From Saccharopolyspora gregorii (GTDB lineage: Bacteria > Actinomycetota > Actinomycetes > Mycobacteriales > Pseudonocardiaceae): a DNA stretch of 64,000 nt. The stretch's first letter is position 1; each line of letters opens with the position of its first letter. The notes beneath the pieces were generated by a model. The model worked only from the letters and a program-made list of their open reading frames with translations. It searched no databases and was not told where the DNA came from. Below, piece after piece: positions 45,083-53,182 of this stretch. The stretch lies in NCBI RefSeq assembly GCF_024734405.1, contig NZ_CP059556.1, positions 5,580,001 to 5,644,000 of the forward strand. Direction: 5' to 3'. The translations under genes were made by a program, and so were the position numbers.

Positions 45083-45861
45083 CGCCGCACTTCCCAGTTC
45101 GACCCGTCGCCATCACTGACGCTGCCGTCACCCAAGTCAACGCCGTTGTCCGCAACGGACCACTTGCCACCGAGTTCGTCGATCGTCTTCTGCACCGACT
45201 TGGTCTGCGTGTTGATCGGTTGCACGGTTGCGTAGAACGCGCTGATCGCCGCGGTGATGAGCCCGACCGCGACGGTGGCGAAACTGAAGAAGACCACGAT
45301 TCCCGGAGGTGCCGTGACGACCCCTGCTACTCCGGCGATGGCTGCTCCCAGGCCGACCAGGAAAGTCACCACCGCAATGATGACCGATACCCAGAACATC
45401 TCGACGGCGTTGGCCAATGCGTCCAATGCATCGACCATCTTGTCGGCAGCGCCCTTGACACCGTTCACGGCGTCGACCTGTCCGGGTACCAATGCCTTGT
45501 ACGCTTCCGCCGCCCGTCCTTCCCATTCGATGGTGCTGCGGTGCTGGTCGAGCTTGAGAGCGCCGGCCACGGAGCCGAGCTTCCCGGATACCAGGTCGCT
45601 CCACTGCTGGGATTTCTCCCGAAGCAGACTCGGGCTGCCGCAGCGATCCCAGATCCGCCTGAGGTCGTCGAACATCTGCCGGTGGAGCTTCCCGACCTCC
45701 TCCATCCCTTTCTTGATCGGTTCGATCAAGTGGACGAAGGCTTCTGGGACCCAGCTGAGCAATTGGTCGACACCGTCGTAGAGCTTCTGCATCAACTCTT
45801 GGGCTTCGGTGATCTTCCCGCTGACTTGGTGGAGCACATCATCGCCGGTTGAAGTGGTCAT
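45079..45861 (-). CDS. WXG100-like protein with two membrane spans
   Basis: This 260-residue protein has a helical N-terminal domain (residues 1-155) with a WxG-type turn (IEWEG at 111-115, then RAAEAYKAL), like the ESAT-6/WXG100 fold. Two membrane spans follow at about 157-181 and 187-209, then an amphipathic helix and a tail GVDLGDGSVSDGDGSN. A WXG-like domain linked to a hairpin of membrane spans suggests a T7SS-exported membrane-active protein or an anchored partner, but this is inference. It is coupled to both neighbours by ATGA overlaps. Confidence 0.82.
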   Translation of the reverse strand: MTTSTGDDVLHQVSGKITEAQELMQKLYDGVDQLLSWVPEAFVHLIEPIKKGMEEVGKLHRQMFDDLRRIWDRCGSPSLLREKSQQWSDLVSGKLGSVAGALKLDQHRSTIEWEGRAAEAYKALVPGQVDAVNGVKGAADKMVDALDALANAVEMFWVSVIIAVVTFLVGLGAAIAGVAGVVTAPPGIVVFFSFATVAVGLITAAISAFYATVQPINTQTKSVQKTIDELGGKWSVADNGVDLGDGSVSDGDGSNWEVRR

Positions 45862-46193
45862 GGATGCTCTCCCAGCAATTGGTTCAGCCCGTGCATAGCT
45901 GCCTCGTCGTCGGCCTGGTACTGCTCGGCTGCCGCGGTCAGGTCGTCCGCGATCTTGCCGAAGTACTGCTGCCCTTGCGTTAGCAAATCTCCGATGGCGA
46001 GCCGCAGACCGTCCAGGGTCTCGTCCAAGCCGAGTTCGTCGCTGAGAGCGAACCTGTCGCCCGCGCCGATCGCCACTACGTCTACGGCTTGCCGCGGAGC
46101 TCCCATGGCCGCAGCCTGTTCACGCCACAGGGCGGCGTCCGAGTGCATCGCATCGAGGGCCGTCTTGATGCCCTGGTCCGTGGGTGGTGTCAT
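45858..46193 (-). CDS. Type VII secretion target, EspC-like (copy 3)
   Basis: This 111-residue helical protein has the EspC/DUF2580 layout: two long helices with a turn near residue 45-50 and the export motif YxxxD as YQADD near residue 93-97. It is only distantly similar to the two MTGFRID copies. The ATG at 46193 overlaps the stop of the YbaB-like gene, and its stop overlaps the WXG-like start. It may form a heterodimer with the WXG-like protein. Confidence 0.82.
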   Translation of the reverse strand: MTPPTDQGIKTALDAMHSDAALWREQAAAMGAPRQAVDVVAIGAGDRFALSDELGLDETLDGLRLAIGDLLTQGQQYFGKIADDLTAAAEQYQADDEAAMHGLNQLLGEHP

Positions 46194-46903
46194 CAGAGCT
46201 CTCCTTTTCGCTCTTCAGTGACCAAACCCAGGCGGCGCAACAACCGTTGCGGATCACTTGCCAACGCGAACAGCTGCGAGATCGCCGGGCTGTCGGGGCC
46301 ACCGGCCAGTTCCGGCGGGCTCGTGCGGTGCCGCAACGATTCCAAGGTTTGGGCGAGTTCTCCTTCGATCTCGGCGTTGCGGGCGGAGCTGCACCAGGTC
46401 GCGTCGACGACGAGTTCCAGGAGTTGCCCCTGCCGCGCGGTTCCACGCACGTGTCCGCCGGAGCTTTCAGCCGAGGCCGTCGAGCCAACGGTGGCCCCCA
46501 GCCGCTGCTGGAAGGCGTCGAGGTCGGCGGACACCGCGGAGATGAGCTGCATCGCGTCGTCCTTGGTGATCGGATCGTCCGATGCGGCGATACCGCCTGC
46601 CTCCTCCGCGGAGCGGGCCGCCGACGCGGGCGTGTCGACGGGAGTGCGTTCGGCCTGGACCGTCGCGGCACGCAGCGTCGCCTCGTTCGCCGCCGCCACA
46701 ACGTGCGTGGACAGGCGCCGCGGGTCGACGCGGCGCTTCCAGTCCGCGGCGAGCGCGACCGAGAGGACCTCGCCTTCGTCGCTCACCTCGATCGACACGA
46801 CACCGTCCGGGTCCTGCCCGCGCAGTGGTTCCGGCTCGTCGACCGGTCGTTGCGGAGCGTCGAGTCCCGGGTCTTCCTCGTTCAACTGCCACCGGTGATT
46901 CAC
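46193..46903 (-). CDS. YbaB/EbfC-like protein heading the T7SS substrate operon
   Basis: This 236-residue protein carries a YbaB-like segment at residues about 30-85 (VVSIEVSDEGEVLSVALAADWKR, then DPRRLSTHVVAAANEA), the fold of small nucleoid-associated proteins. The rest is a long, mainly helical extension without known motif (ISAVSADLDAFQQRLG, TLESLRHRTSPPELAGG). YbaB-like proteins often head T7SS-substrate operons in actinobacteria; whether they bind DNA or the substrates is unclear. The start is GTG at 46903, the first gene of the operon. Confidence 0.75.
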   Translation of the reverse strand: MNHRWQLNEEDPGLDAPQRPVDEPEPLRGQDPDGVVSIEVSDEGEVLSVALAADWKRRVDPRRLSTHVVAAANEATLRAATVQAERTPVDTPASAARSAEEAGGIAASDDPITKDDAMQLISAVSADLDAFQQRLGATVGSTASAESSGGHVRGTARQGQLLELVVDATWCSSARNAEIEGELAQTLESLRHRTSPPELAGGPDSPAISQLFALASDPQRLLRRLGLVTEERKGEL

Positions 46904-47105
46904 GAGCCGGGACCATACCCAGACCGCGCCGCTCCACGCTCGGGTTCGTGCTCACCGGACGGGGTTCGGTGGCAGCGATCCGCGTCACTCGGCCGCGATC
47001 ACCGCGTGCCGGGCGACCCGGAATTCGGCGGCGGTCGGCGGGTGGCCGGCGCTAGCGTCCCGGGCCGTGCGTCGTCGTGGTACAGGAACAGGGGGAGCGA
47101 GTCCT

Positions 47106-47609
47106 ATGTGGACGACTCGGGTGGAGCGGCCCGCTGATGTCGCGGACGTGCGCGCGGTGAACGCCGCCGCGTTCCCGACCGAGGAGGAAGCGGACCTGGT
47201 GGACGCGCTGCGGGCCGATCGGGACGCGTGGATCGACGGGCTCTCGATCGTCAGCGCGGACGGCAGCGGCTCGGTCGTCGGGTTCGCGCTGCTGACCCGC
47301 TGCCACGTGGACGACGCACCCGCGTTGGCGCTCGCACCGTGCGCGGTGCTGCCCGCGCAGCAAGGCCGGGGCGCCGGATCAGCGGCGATCCGAGCCGGGC
47401 TCGACGCCGCCCGCGAGCTCGGCGAGAACCTGGTGATCGTGCTGGGGCACGCCGGCTACTACCCGCGGTTCGGGTTCACCCCGGCCTCCGGGTTCGGGGT
47501 GCGCGCACCGTTCGAGGCGCCCGACGACGCGTTCCTAGCCCTGTCCCTCGACACCTCGCGCCCCACCCCGACCGGGCTCGTCCGATACCCGGCGGCGTTC
47601 GGCGTCTGA
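47106..47609 (+). CDS. GNAT-family N-acetyltransferase
   Basis: This 167-residue acetyltransferase has its acetyl-CoA motif as VLPAQQGRGAGSAAIRAGLDAA near residue 85 and the later HAGYYPRFGFTPASGFGV typical of the YhbS/GNAT group. The substrate is not predictable. The ATG at 47106 is preceded by GGGAGCGAG. It lies divergent to the T7SS island and ends 3 bp from the convergent DUF397 gene. Confidence 0.88.
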   Translation: MWTTRVERPADVADVRAVNAAAFPTEEEADLVDALRADRDAWIDGLSIVSADGSGSVVGFALLTRCHVDDAPALALAPCAVLPAQQGRGAGSAAIRAGLDAARELGENLVIVLGHAGYYPRFGFTPASGFGVRAPFEAPDDAFLALSLDTSRPTPTGLVRYPAAFGV

Positions 47610-47612
47610 GCG

Positions 47613-47831
47613 TCAGCGATCGAGGCGACCGGCCTTGAGCTCATACAGGAACGTGCTGAAAGCGGCGGGGGCGAAGGCCAGCACCGGGCTCGCCTGGCCC
47701 AACTTCGAGTCGCGGATCGCAGAGCTCTCCGCGGACAACGCCACTTCGACGCAGGCACCGCCGTTCGTGTTGCTGTAGGTGGACTTTCGCCAGTTCGCAT
47801 CCGGCTGCACGTGGGCGATCAAAGCTGCCAC
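47613..47831 (-). CDS. DUF397 protein
   Basis: This 72-residue protein has the DUF397 signature NWRKSTYSNTNGGACVEVAL near residues 13-32 and RDSKLGQASPVLAF, then FLYELKAGRLDR. DUF397 proteins pair with XRE/DUF5753 regulators in actinobacteria and modulate them in development-related (WhiJ/AbaA-like) clusters. The regulator gene lies 12 bp upstream on the same strand. The start is GTG at 47831. Confidence 0.93.
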   Translation of the reverse strand: MAALIAHVQPDANWRKSTYSNTNGGACVEVALSAESSAIRDSKLGQASPVLAFAPAAFSTFLYELKAGRLDR

Positions 47832-47843
47832 CTTCTTCGACGG

Positions 47844-48680
47844 CTATGGAAGCGTTTCGATTGCATCCCGGATGAGTGCTGCCGATGCGTGCTCGCTGAG
47901 CGCGGCCACCCTGAGCCGGTTGAACACGAGCGTATAAGACTTCAGGTGCTGCGAACCAGCTAGGTAATCCGCGTTCGTCAGTCCTTCCAAGTACAGGATG
48001 GTTTTGACCGGTTCCGCGAGGCTGATGATCGTGAACGACGAGTCCAGCGAAGGATGCGCCCAGTCCGCGAGCGGCAGCACCTGAAGGGTCACGTGCTTGA
48101 GCCGAGCGAGCTCCAGAAGCGTCTCCAGCTGCTCCTTCATCACCTCGCCGCCACCCACCACGCCTCGGATCGCAGGCTCGCCGAGGATCACCGACAGCTC
48201 AGGCGGATTCTCGGACGTCAGCCTCGCGCGCCGCGCGACTCGGCTGTCCGCGATCCGCCCCACGTCCTCTTGGCGAACCGAGATCGCCTGCGCGAGCAGC
48301 GCTTCGGCGTACGCCTTCGTCTGCATGATGCCGGGGATCATGTCGCCGTAGTGGATCAGAAGTTCGCTCGCCACCGACTCCATGCCGACGTACGACCGGG
48401 CCCAGTCCTGGACGCGCCCGTAGCTGCCGCGCTTGCGGGCTTCCTTGGCGAGCTGGTGAACGCGTTCGGTGCGATCATGGTCGATGCCGCAGCGCTCGGC
48501 GATCCGGTCGAGCTCCGCGGCCGAGATCGTGCGCGCCCCGTTCTCCAGCTTCGACACCTTGGAGACGTCCCAGCGCAGCAGTTCCGCGATCTCCTTCGGC
48601 TCCACACCCGCGGCTTCGCGCATGCGGCGCAGTTCCAGGCCGAGTTCCAGCCGCCGGATGACCGGTCCGGGATTCGTCAC
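47844..48680 (-). CDS. XRE-family regulator with DUF5753 domain
   Basis: This 278-residue regulator has an N-terminal helix-turn-helix (residues about 10-65: RRMREAAGVEPKEIAELL and SKVSKLENGARTIS) and a DUF5753 ligand or partner domain (about 90-270: ELLIHYGDMIPGIMQTKAYAEALL and LQVLPLADWAHPSLDSSFTIISL). It forms the usual WhiJ-like pair with the DUF397 gene. The GTG at 48680 follows GGAGGC. Confidence 0.94.
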   Translation of the reverse strand: MTNPGPVIRRLELGLELRRMREAAGVEPKEIAELLRWDVSKVSKLENGARTISAAELDRIAERCGIDHDRTERVHQLAKEARKRGSYGRVQDWARSYVGMESVASELLIHYGDMIPGIMQTKAYAEALLAQAISVRQEDVGRIADSRVARRARLTSENPPELSVILGEPAIRGVVGGGEVMKEQLETLLELARLKHVTLQVLPLADWAHPSLDSSFTIISLAEPVKTILYLEGLTNADYLAGSQHLKSYTLVFNRLRVAALSEHASAALIRDAIETLP

Positions 48681-48885
48681 GATGCCTCCTCGATCGTTCG
48701 CCGAGGAGTCTGCCGGATCTCCGCCACGACCAAGATCCCCCTAAAGGGCGACTATCTACATGGCAATGCCGCTTATACATTCGACGTAGCGACAACCTCC
48801 CGTCGCCGGCGCGGAACCGGTGGCCTCCCCCTCCCCGACCGGGCCACCGGTTCCGCGTCCCACCATCGGATTTCGGGAGTGGCGC

Positions 48886-49086
48886 ATGTCCGCGCCGGAA
48901 CCGCGCGGCTGGCGCGGGGTGTTCACCAGCGACCGGGTGCACCGGGTCTCACCGGGCAACGAACGCCGGATCTCGCACGGCGACCGGGCTCGGCTCGGGC
49001 TCGCCGACTGCGGCGCGGTGTGCGTGCCGCCGACGCCGAACGAGTGGCCGCTGGAGTCCTGCGCGCACTGCTACCCCCGGACATGA
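48886..49086 (+). CDS. Small CxxC protein divergent from the XRE/DUF397 pair
   Basis: This 66-residue frame starts at ATG 48886 with GGGAG seven bases upstream. It has a Trp/Arg-rich start (EPRGWRGVFTSDRVHRVS) and cysteines at ADCGAVC and the end motif ESCAHCYP. The four cysteines may hold zinc. Similar small genes lie next to XRE/DUF397 modules in related genomes as far as I recall; no function is known. An in-frame upstream ATG at 48820 is less likely. Confidence 0.55.
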   Translation: MSAPEPRGWRGVFTSDRVHRVSPGNERRISHGDRARLGLADCGAVCVPPTPNEWPLESCAHCYPRT

Positions 49087-49120
49087 CGGTGCCCGGCGGT
49101 CGACGGACCACCGGGCACCG
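49087..49120. terminator. Bidirectional terminator downstream of the GH172 gene
   Basis: CGGTGCCCGG (49087-49096) pairs perfectly with CCGGGCACCG (49111-49120), with an inner GGT/ACC pairing. It lies between the convergent stops at 49086 and 49136. Confidence 0.7.
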
Positions 49121-49135
49121 CGTGCGCTCAGCGGA

Positions 49136-51715
49136 TCAGAACGCGACCACCGAGTACTCGGACGCGGTCCACGCCGGAGCGCCCCGCACCGGGATCAGCT
49201 CCACCCGCACCGACTCCTTGCCCTCGGTCAACGCCACCGGCAGCTCGAAGCCGTCCTCCAGCCAGCGGTGCGACTCGTTGCCCAGCGGCTGCAGCCAGGT
49301 GCCCGCCGGCTCGCCGTCCACCCGCACCTCCACCTGCTGGTAGGCCTGCGCCTGGTCACCGATGCGCCGCAACCGGGCGCCCTGGTTGTCCTCGCCGAGC
49401 TCCACGTCGAAGCCCACCGGCCCCGTCGCGGCCGCCACCGGCGCGCTGCGCTGCTCGTCGGTGCCCTCGAAGCGGGAGTCCAGCGGGTTCACCACCTCGC
49501 CCTCGGCGCGGTAGCCGTGCTCGTCCCGGCTGCCCTCGTCGGACAGGTCGATCCGGTCGACCTCCTCCTGCGACGCCGGTCGACCGCCGTACCAGTAGGC
49601 GGTGGAGCTGTAGTCGCCCGGCTCGTCGTTGTCCGGGCCGTGCTCGATGCCCGCGACCAGGCCGTCGTTGAACGGCACCGCGTCCGGCACCTGCAACCGG
49701 TAGGCGCCCGTGCAGTCGTACCGGCAGCCGTCCCCGTTCAGCTCGTGCGCCGGGTTGCCCGCCAGCGGCATCGAGAACGTGGTGCCGTCCCGGAAGTACC
49801 AGCCCGACTCGTAGTAGTCCTCGCTGCCGGTGCCGTACCAGGCGGGGCTGCGCTCGCCGTTGACGTAGAAGCGCTCGTCGCCTTCCAGGTAGTTGCGCTG
49901 GTTCGCCACCGCATTCGTCTCCGGCATGGACAGCGGCTGGTTGCGGTGCGTCGCCGTCGCGTTCGGCGGGATCAGGCCGCGCATGGTGTGCGTGACCCCG
50001 TAGAACGTGCCCGAACCGTCCACGTCGAGGAAGTTCCAGTCCTCCCCCTCCACGGTCCGGTCGCGGTGGTGGGTGGCGTGGAAGTAGCCGGCGTTCTCGT
50101 CGGCTTCGCGGGGTGCGACGGAGACCTCGGCGGTCATGCCGTCGATCGGGACGCCACCGCCGTTGACGATCTCCACGGTGGCGCTCTCGTCGAACGGCAT
50201 CGGCCACCAGGCCGTGTACCAGCCGTCCTCGCCCGGGTCGATGGAGCTCATCATGGTGCGCACGTCGTGCTCGCCGAGGCCGGAGCCGAAGAACTCGCCG
50301 ATCGGGGCGTCCACCGTGGTCTGCCCGTCGAAGGTGATCCGCAGCCGCGCCGACTCCAGCACGTGCTCGGAGGCGGTGACCTCCTCCGGGCCGAACCCGT
50401 AGCGGCCCACCAGCTTCTCCCTGGCGAACACCGCGTTGTCGATGCGGTAGCCGTGCGCGGCCTCCTCGCCGGGGTGGCCGGGGCCGACGTCGAGCACGTC
50501 GGTGCGCACCCATTCGCCGTCGACGAGGCTCTGCACGTCGTAGCGGAACTCGTTGACGTCCACCGAGGAGGACGTGAAGCGGTTCGCCACCTCGATCGAG
50601 GACTTGCCCGCCGTCAGCTCCGGGGGCACGTCGATCGCCTGCACTCCCCAGCCGCCCGGTGCGGCGGCGCCGCTGCGCCACTCGCCGGCCGGTGCGCCGT
50701 CCACGCTGAGGCCGGCCACCTGGTCGGCGATCTGCGGGTCGAAGCGGCGCACGATGCGCACGCCCGCGTTGCGCGGGTGCACCGCCGCGTCGAACCGGCT
50801 GCCGCCGCCCTCGCCGAACGCGCGGCCGTCGTCGATCACCCGCGGGCTCGGCACGACCTGCGGGATGCGCAGCCGCAGCTCGTTGATCTGGCCGGGCCCG
50901 TCCAGCTGCGCCACCGGTGCCGCCGCTCCCGGGGGCACCGCGAAGTCACGGCGCGTCGGCTGCGCCGCCGGGTCCACGCCCTTCGGGTCGGCGATGCCGA
51001 ACTTGCGCAGCCGCTCCAGCACGTCCCGCGCCGGATCCGAGGGGTCGAAGGTCCGCACGCCGTCCGCGTCGCCGAACGAGCGGTAGTCCACGTGGTAGAA
51101 GTCCGGGTTGTTCTGCACCGTCACCCGCATCGACTCGCGGTACGGCATCGGCACCTTGATCACCGCACCGCCCGCGGCGTCGTCGCCGTTGCCGACCAGC
51201 GGCCATTCGAACGGCGCGCCCACCCGGCCGCTCACCACGTCGATCAGCGGGGCGTCGAGCACCGTGCGGCCGTCCAGCTCGACCACGATGTTCCCGGTGC
51301 CCGTCACGTCGCCCCACGGTTCGCGGGTGAACCAGATGGAGGAGATCTCGCCGGCGCCCGCGCGCTCCGCGATCACGCAGCCGCGCTCGGCCTGCCGCAG
51401 GCAGGAGTAGGTTCCGTTGAACCCGTCGTCGTTGCTGCCGTCCCTCGCGAAGCTGGAGAACTGCCCGGTGTGCTCCGAGCCGCGCAGCTGGGCGAGGCCG
51501 CCCGGTTCGCGGAACGTGTCCCACCCGACGCTGCCCTTGCCCGCCGCCCGCGGCTGCGCCTGCTCCTGCTCCTGCGCCGAGGCCCGGGCCGCGCCGTGGG
51601 CGGCCGCGTCGGCGACCAGCGCGGCGGCCGCCAACGACGCCACGCCGAGCACCGCGCCGAACTTCCTCGGCAGCCGTCTCGCAGCGCGCAGCGCATCACT
51701 CCTGCGGTCTCTCAT
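49136..51715 (-). CDS. Secreted GH172-family (DUF2961) glycoside hydrolase
   Basis: This 859-residue secreted enzyme has a long Sec signal (basic RRLPRKFG, hydrophobic GVASLAAAALVADAAA, cleavage near residue 50). The mature part has the DUF2961/GH172 double jelly-roll pattern: ISSIWFTREPWGDVTG, VVELDGRTVLDAPLIDV, YRESMRVTVQN, then FFGSGLGEHD and the late GTGSEDYYESGWYF, with HGPDNDEPGDYSSTAYWYG. GH172 members known to me cleave alpha-D-fructofuranosides or D-arabinofuranosides. The position after a sugar ABC operon suggests that it supplies the transported sugar. The start ATG at 51715 follows GGGGAGGGCGAG. Confidence 0.85.
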   Translation of the reverse strand: MRDRRSDALRAARRLPRKFGAVLGVASLAAAALVADAAAHGAARASAQEQEQAQPRAAGKGSVGWDTFREPGGLAQLRGSEHTGQFSSFARDGSNDDGFNGTYSCLRQAERGCVIAERAGAGEISSIWFTREPWGDVTGTGNIVVELDGRTVLDAPLIDVVSGRVGAPFEWPLVGNGDDAAGGAVIKVPMPYRESMRVTVQNNPDFYHVDYRSFGDADGVRTFDPSDPARDVLERLRKFGIADPKGVDPAAQPTRRDFAVPPGAAAPVAQLDGPGQINELRLRIPQVVPSPRVIDDGRAFGEGGGSRFDAAVHPRNAGVRIVRRFDPQIADQVAGLSVDGAPAGEWRSGAAAPGGWGVQAIDVPPELTAGKSSIEVANRFTSSSVDVNEFRYDVQSLVDGEWVRTDVLDVGPGHPGEEAAHGYRIDNAVFAREKLVGRYGFGPEEVTASEHVLESARLRITFDGQTTVDAPIGEFFGSGLGEHDVRTMMSSIDPGEDGWYTAWWPMPFDESATVEIVNGGGVPIDGMTAEVSVAPREADENAGYFHATHHRDRTVEGEDWNFLDVDGSGTFYGVTHTMRGLIPPNATATHRNQPLSMPETNAVANQRNYLEGDERFYVNGERSPAWYGTGSEDYYESGWYFRDGTTFSMPLAGNPAHELNGDGCRYDCTGAYRLQVPDAVPFNDGLVAGIEHGPDNDEPGDYSSTAYWYGGRPASQEEVDRIDLSDEGSRDEHGYRAEGEVVNPLDSRFEGTDEQRSAPVAAATGPVGFDVELGEDNQGARLRRIGDQAQAYQQVEVRVDGEPAGTWLQPLGNESHRWLEDGFELPVALTEGKESVRVELIPVRGAPAWTASEYSVVAF

Positions 51716-52104
51716 CAAAGCTCGCCCTCCCCACATCACTATCCACAATGGACAGCGTTGTCCTGGTCACTCGACGGTGGTGCGCGGTCGGGAACGGATG
51801 GGTCGGTTCCCCCGAACGCGGGCGCACAAGATCGCACGCTCGGTTTCACCCGAAGCGTAGGAAGAGGTCGCACCGGCTCCAAGGAACATCGCGGAACCAC
51901 GGGAATCCGGACTCCGAAATTCACTCATTAAGATGGTCACCGGGACTGCGCGGAGACCACTACCACCATCCAGGTGGATTTGATTTCTCTTCGGCGACAG
52001 CTCGCTTTGCTAAAGAAAAAGTCGCACGCCAGGACGAGTTTCGCCCTAGCGCGCGACCTGCACCTTCACCGAATCAGAAGTGAGATGTGGTAGCCCCGGA
52101 AGTC
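51716..52104. other. Intergenic region between GH172 and the ABC binding protein
   Basis: A 389-bp gap. It holds a 14-bp near-palindrome GGACAGCGTTGTCC (51750-51763) with central CG, 35 bases upstream of the GH172 start, and otherwise no gene, RNA or repeat I can support. The local GC content is lower than in the coding regions. Confidence 0.5.
51750..51763. promoter_or_regulatory. Candidate operator upstream of GH172
   Basis: GGACAGC-GTTGTCC: half sites GGACAGC and GGACAAC differ at one base, and the central CG resembles LacI-family sites. The sequence does not match the GAGCAATC operators, so another regulator would be involved. Confidence 0.4.
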
Positions 52105-53115
52105 TCAGCCCTGATTCAACCGGGCGTACACCTCACCCGCGTTCTCCTTCGTGATCAATTCCGTGGGAAGGGTTTGGTGCTTCTCCGTCGGCTGGCAATC
52201 GACCAGGATCTTCTTGGCCGCTTCCACGGCCTCCTCGCCGCCGGTCGGATTCAGGAACGTGGCCTGCAACCGGCCCTGCTCCACCGCTTTGATGCCGCCC
52301 GCCTCGATCGGCAGCCCGTCGATGCCCACGAACTTCAGCTGATCGGCCTTGCCCGCGGCCTGCGCGGCCAGGTAGGCGCCCTCCGCCATCGGATCGTTGT
52401 GCGAGTACACCGCTTGCGCGTCCGGGTGCGCCTTCAGCAGCGCGTCCATCTTCTCCTGGCCCTCCGCCCGCTCCCAGCCACCGTCGTCGGCACCGATGAT
52501 CTCGATCTTCGAGCCCGCGATGCCCTGCATGAAGCCGTCGTGCCGCTCGTGCGCCGGCGTCGAACCGGACAAGCCCTTGATCTCCAGGATCTTGCCGCCG
52601 TCCGGGAACAGCACGTTCTTGAAGTACTCGCCGGCCTGCCTGCCGATCGCCTCGTTGTCCACGCCGACGTAGGTGGTGAACGCGTCCCCGTTGACCTTGC
52701 GGTCCAGCAGGACCACCGGCGTCCCCGAGTTGTAGGCCCGCCGCACGATGTCCGTCAGGGGCGCCGCCTCGTTCGGCGAGATCATCAGGAGGTCCACCTG
52801 CTTGGTCAGGAACGACTCCACGTCCGAGACCTGCTTGGCGTTGTCCTTGGCCGCGTCGGCGAACTGCACGTCCTTGAACTGCGGCACCCGCTCGGCGGCC
52901 TTGCGGATGTCGTCGTCCATCCGCACGCGGTAGGGCTCGGCGAGGTTCGCCTGGCTCATGCCGATCGTGTACTGGCCGTCCGGGCCGCCGCACGCCGCCT
53001 GCGGATCCTGCGGCTGCGCCGCACCGCTGTTCTCGCTCGTCGTACCGCACGCGGCGGCCGTCACCGCCAACACGGCGCAGGCGGCGGCGAACGCGGACCT
53101 CGTCGTCTTTCGCAT
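52105..53115 (-). CDS. Ribose-type sugar ABC binding lipoprotein
   Basis: This 336-residue periplasmic-binding-type lipoprotein has the signal SAFAAACAVLAVTAAAC with anchor Cys near residue 23. The mature part is of the RbsB class (YTIGMSQANLAEPYRVRMDDDI, VDLLMISPNEAAPLTDIV, VVLLDRKVNGDAFTTYVG, AVYSHNDPMAEGAYLAA). The residues lining such pockets bind free pyranose or furanose sugars. It is the last gene of the operon, 67 bp after the permease. The sugar is not identifiable, but the shared operator links it to the isomerase-kinase operon. Confidence 0.93.
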   Translation of the reverse strand: MRKTTRSAFAAACAVLAVTAAACGTTSENSGAAQPQDPQAACGGPDGQYTIGMSQANLAEPYRVRMDDDIRKAAERVPQFKDVQFADAAKDNAKQVSDVESFLTKQVDLLMISPNEAAPLTDIVRRAYNSGTPVVLLDRKVNGDAFTTYVGVDNEAIGRQAGEYFKNVLFPDGGKILEIKGLSGSTPAHERHDGFMQGIAGSKIEIIGADDGGWERAEGQEKMDALLKAHPDAQAVYSHNDPMAEGAYLAAQAAGKADQLKFVGIDGLPIEAGGIKAVEQGRLQATFLNPTGGEEAVEAAKKILVDCQPTEKHQTLPTELITKENAGEVYARLNQG

Positions 53116-53182
53116 GGTGCTTCCTTCCCGCGGAACTACCAGGGACGCTTCGAGCGGACGGGCGGATCGGGGAACGGACCGG

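Noticed and set aside
44391-45170. A 259-residue frame extending the C-terminal remnant
   Set aside because: Its first two thirds are antisense-phase shadow of the membrane gene 44573-45082; only the last 61 residues resemble a protein family member.
51739-51960. A stretch that resembles a tRNA 3' part followed by a short frame
   Set aside because: No acceptor stem, anticodon loop or CCA could be assembled; the 61-residue frame lacks support.
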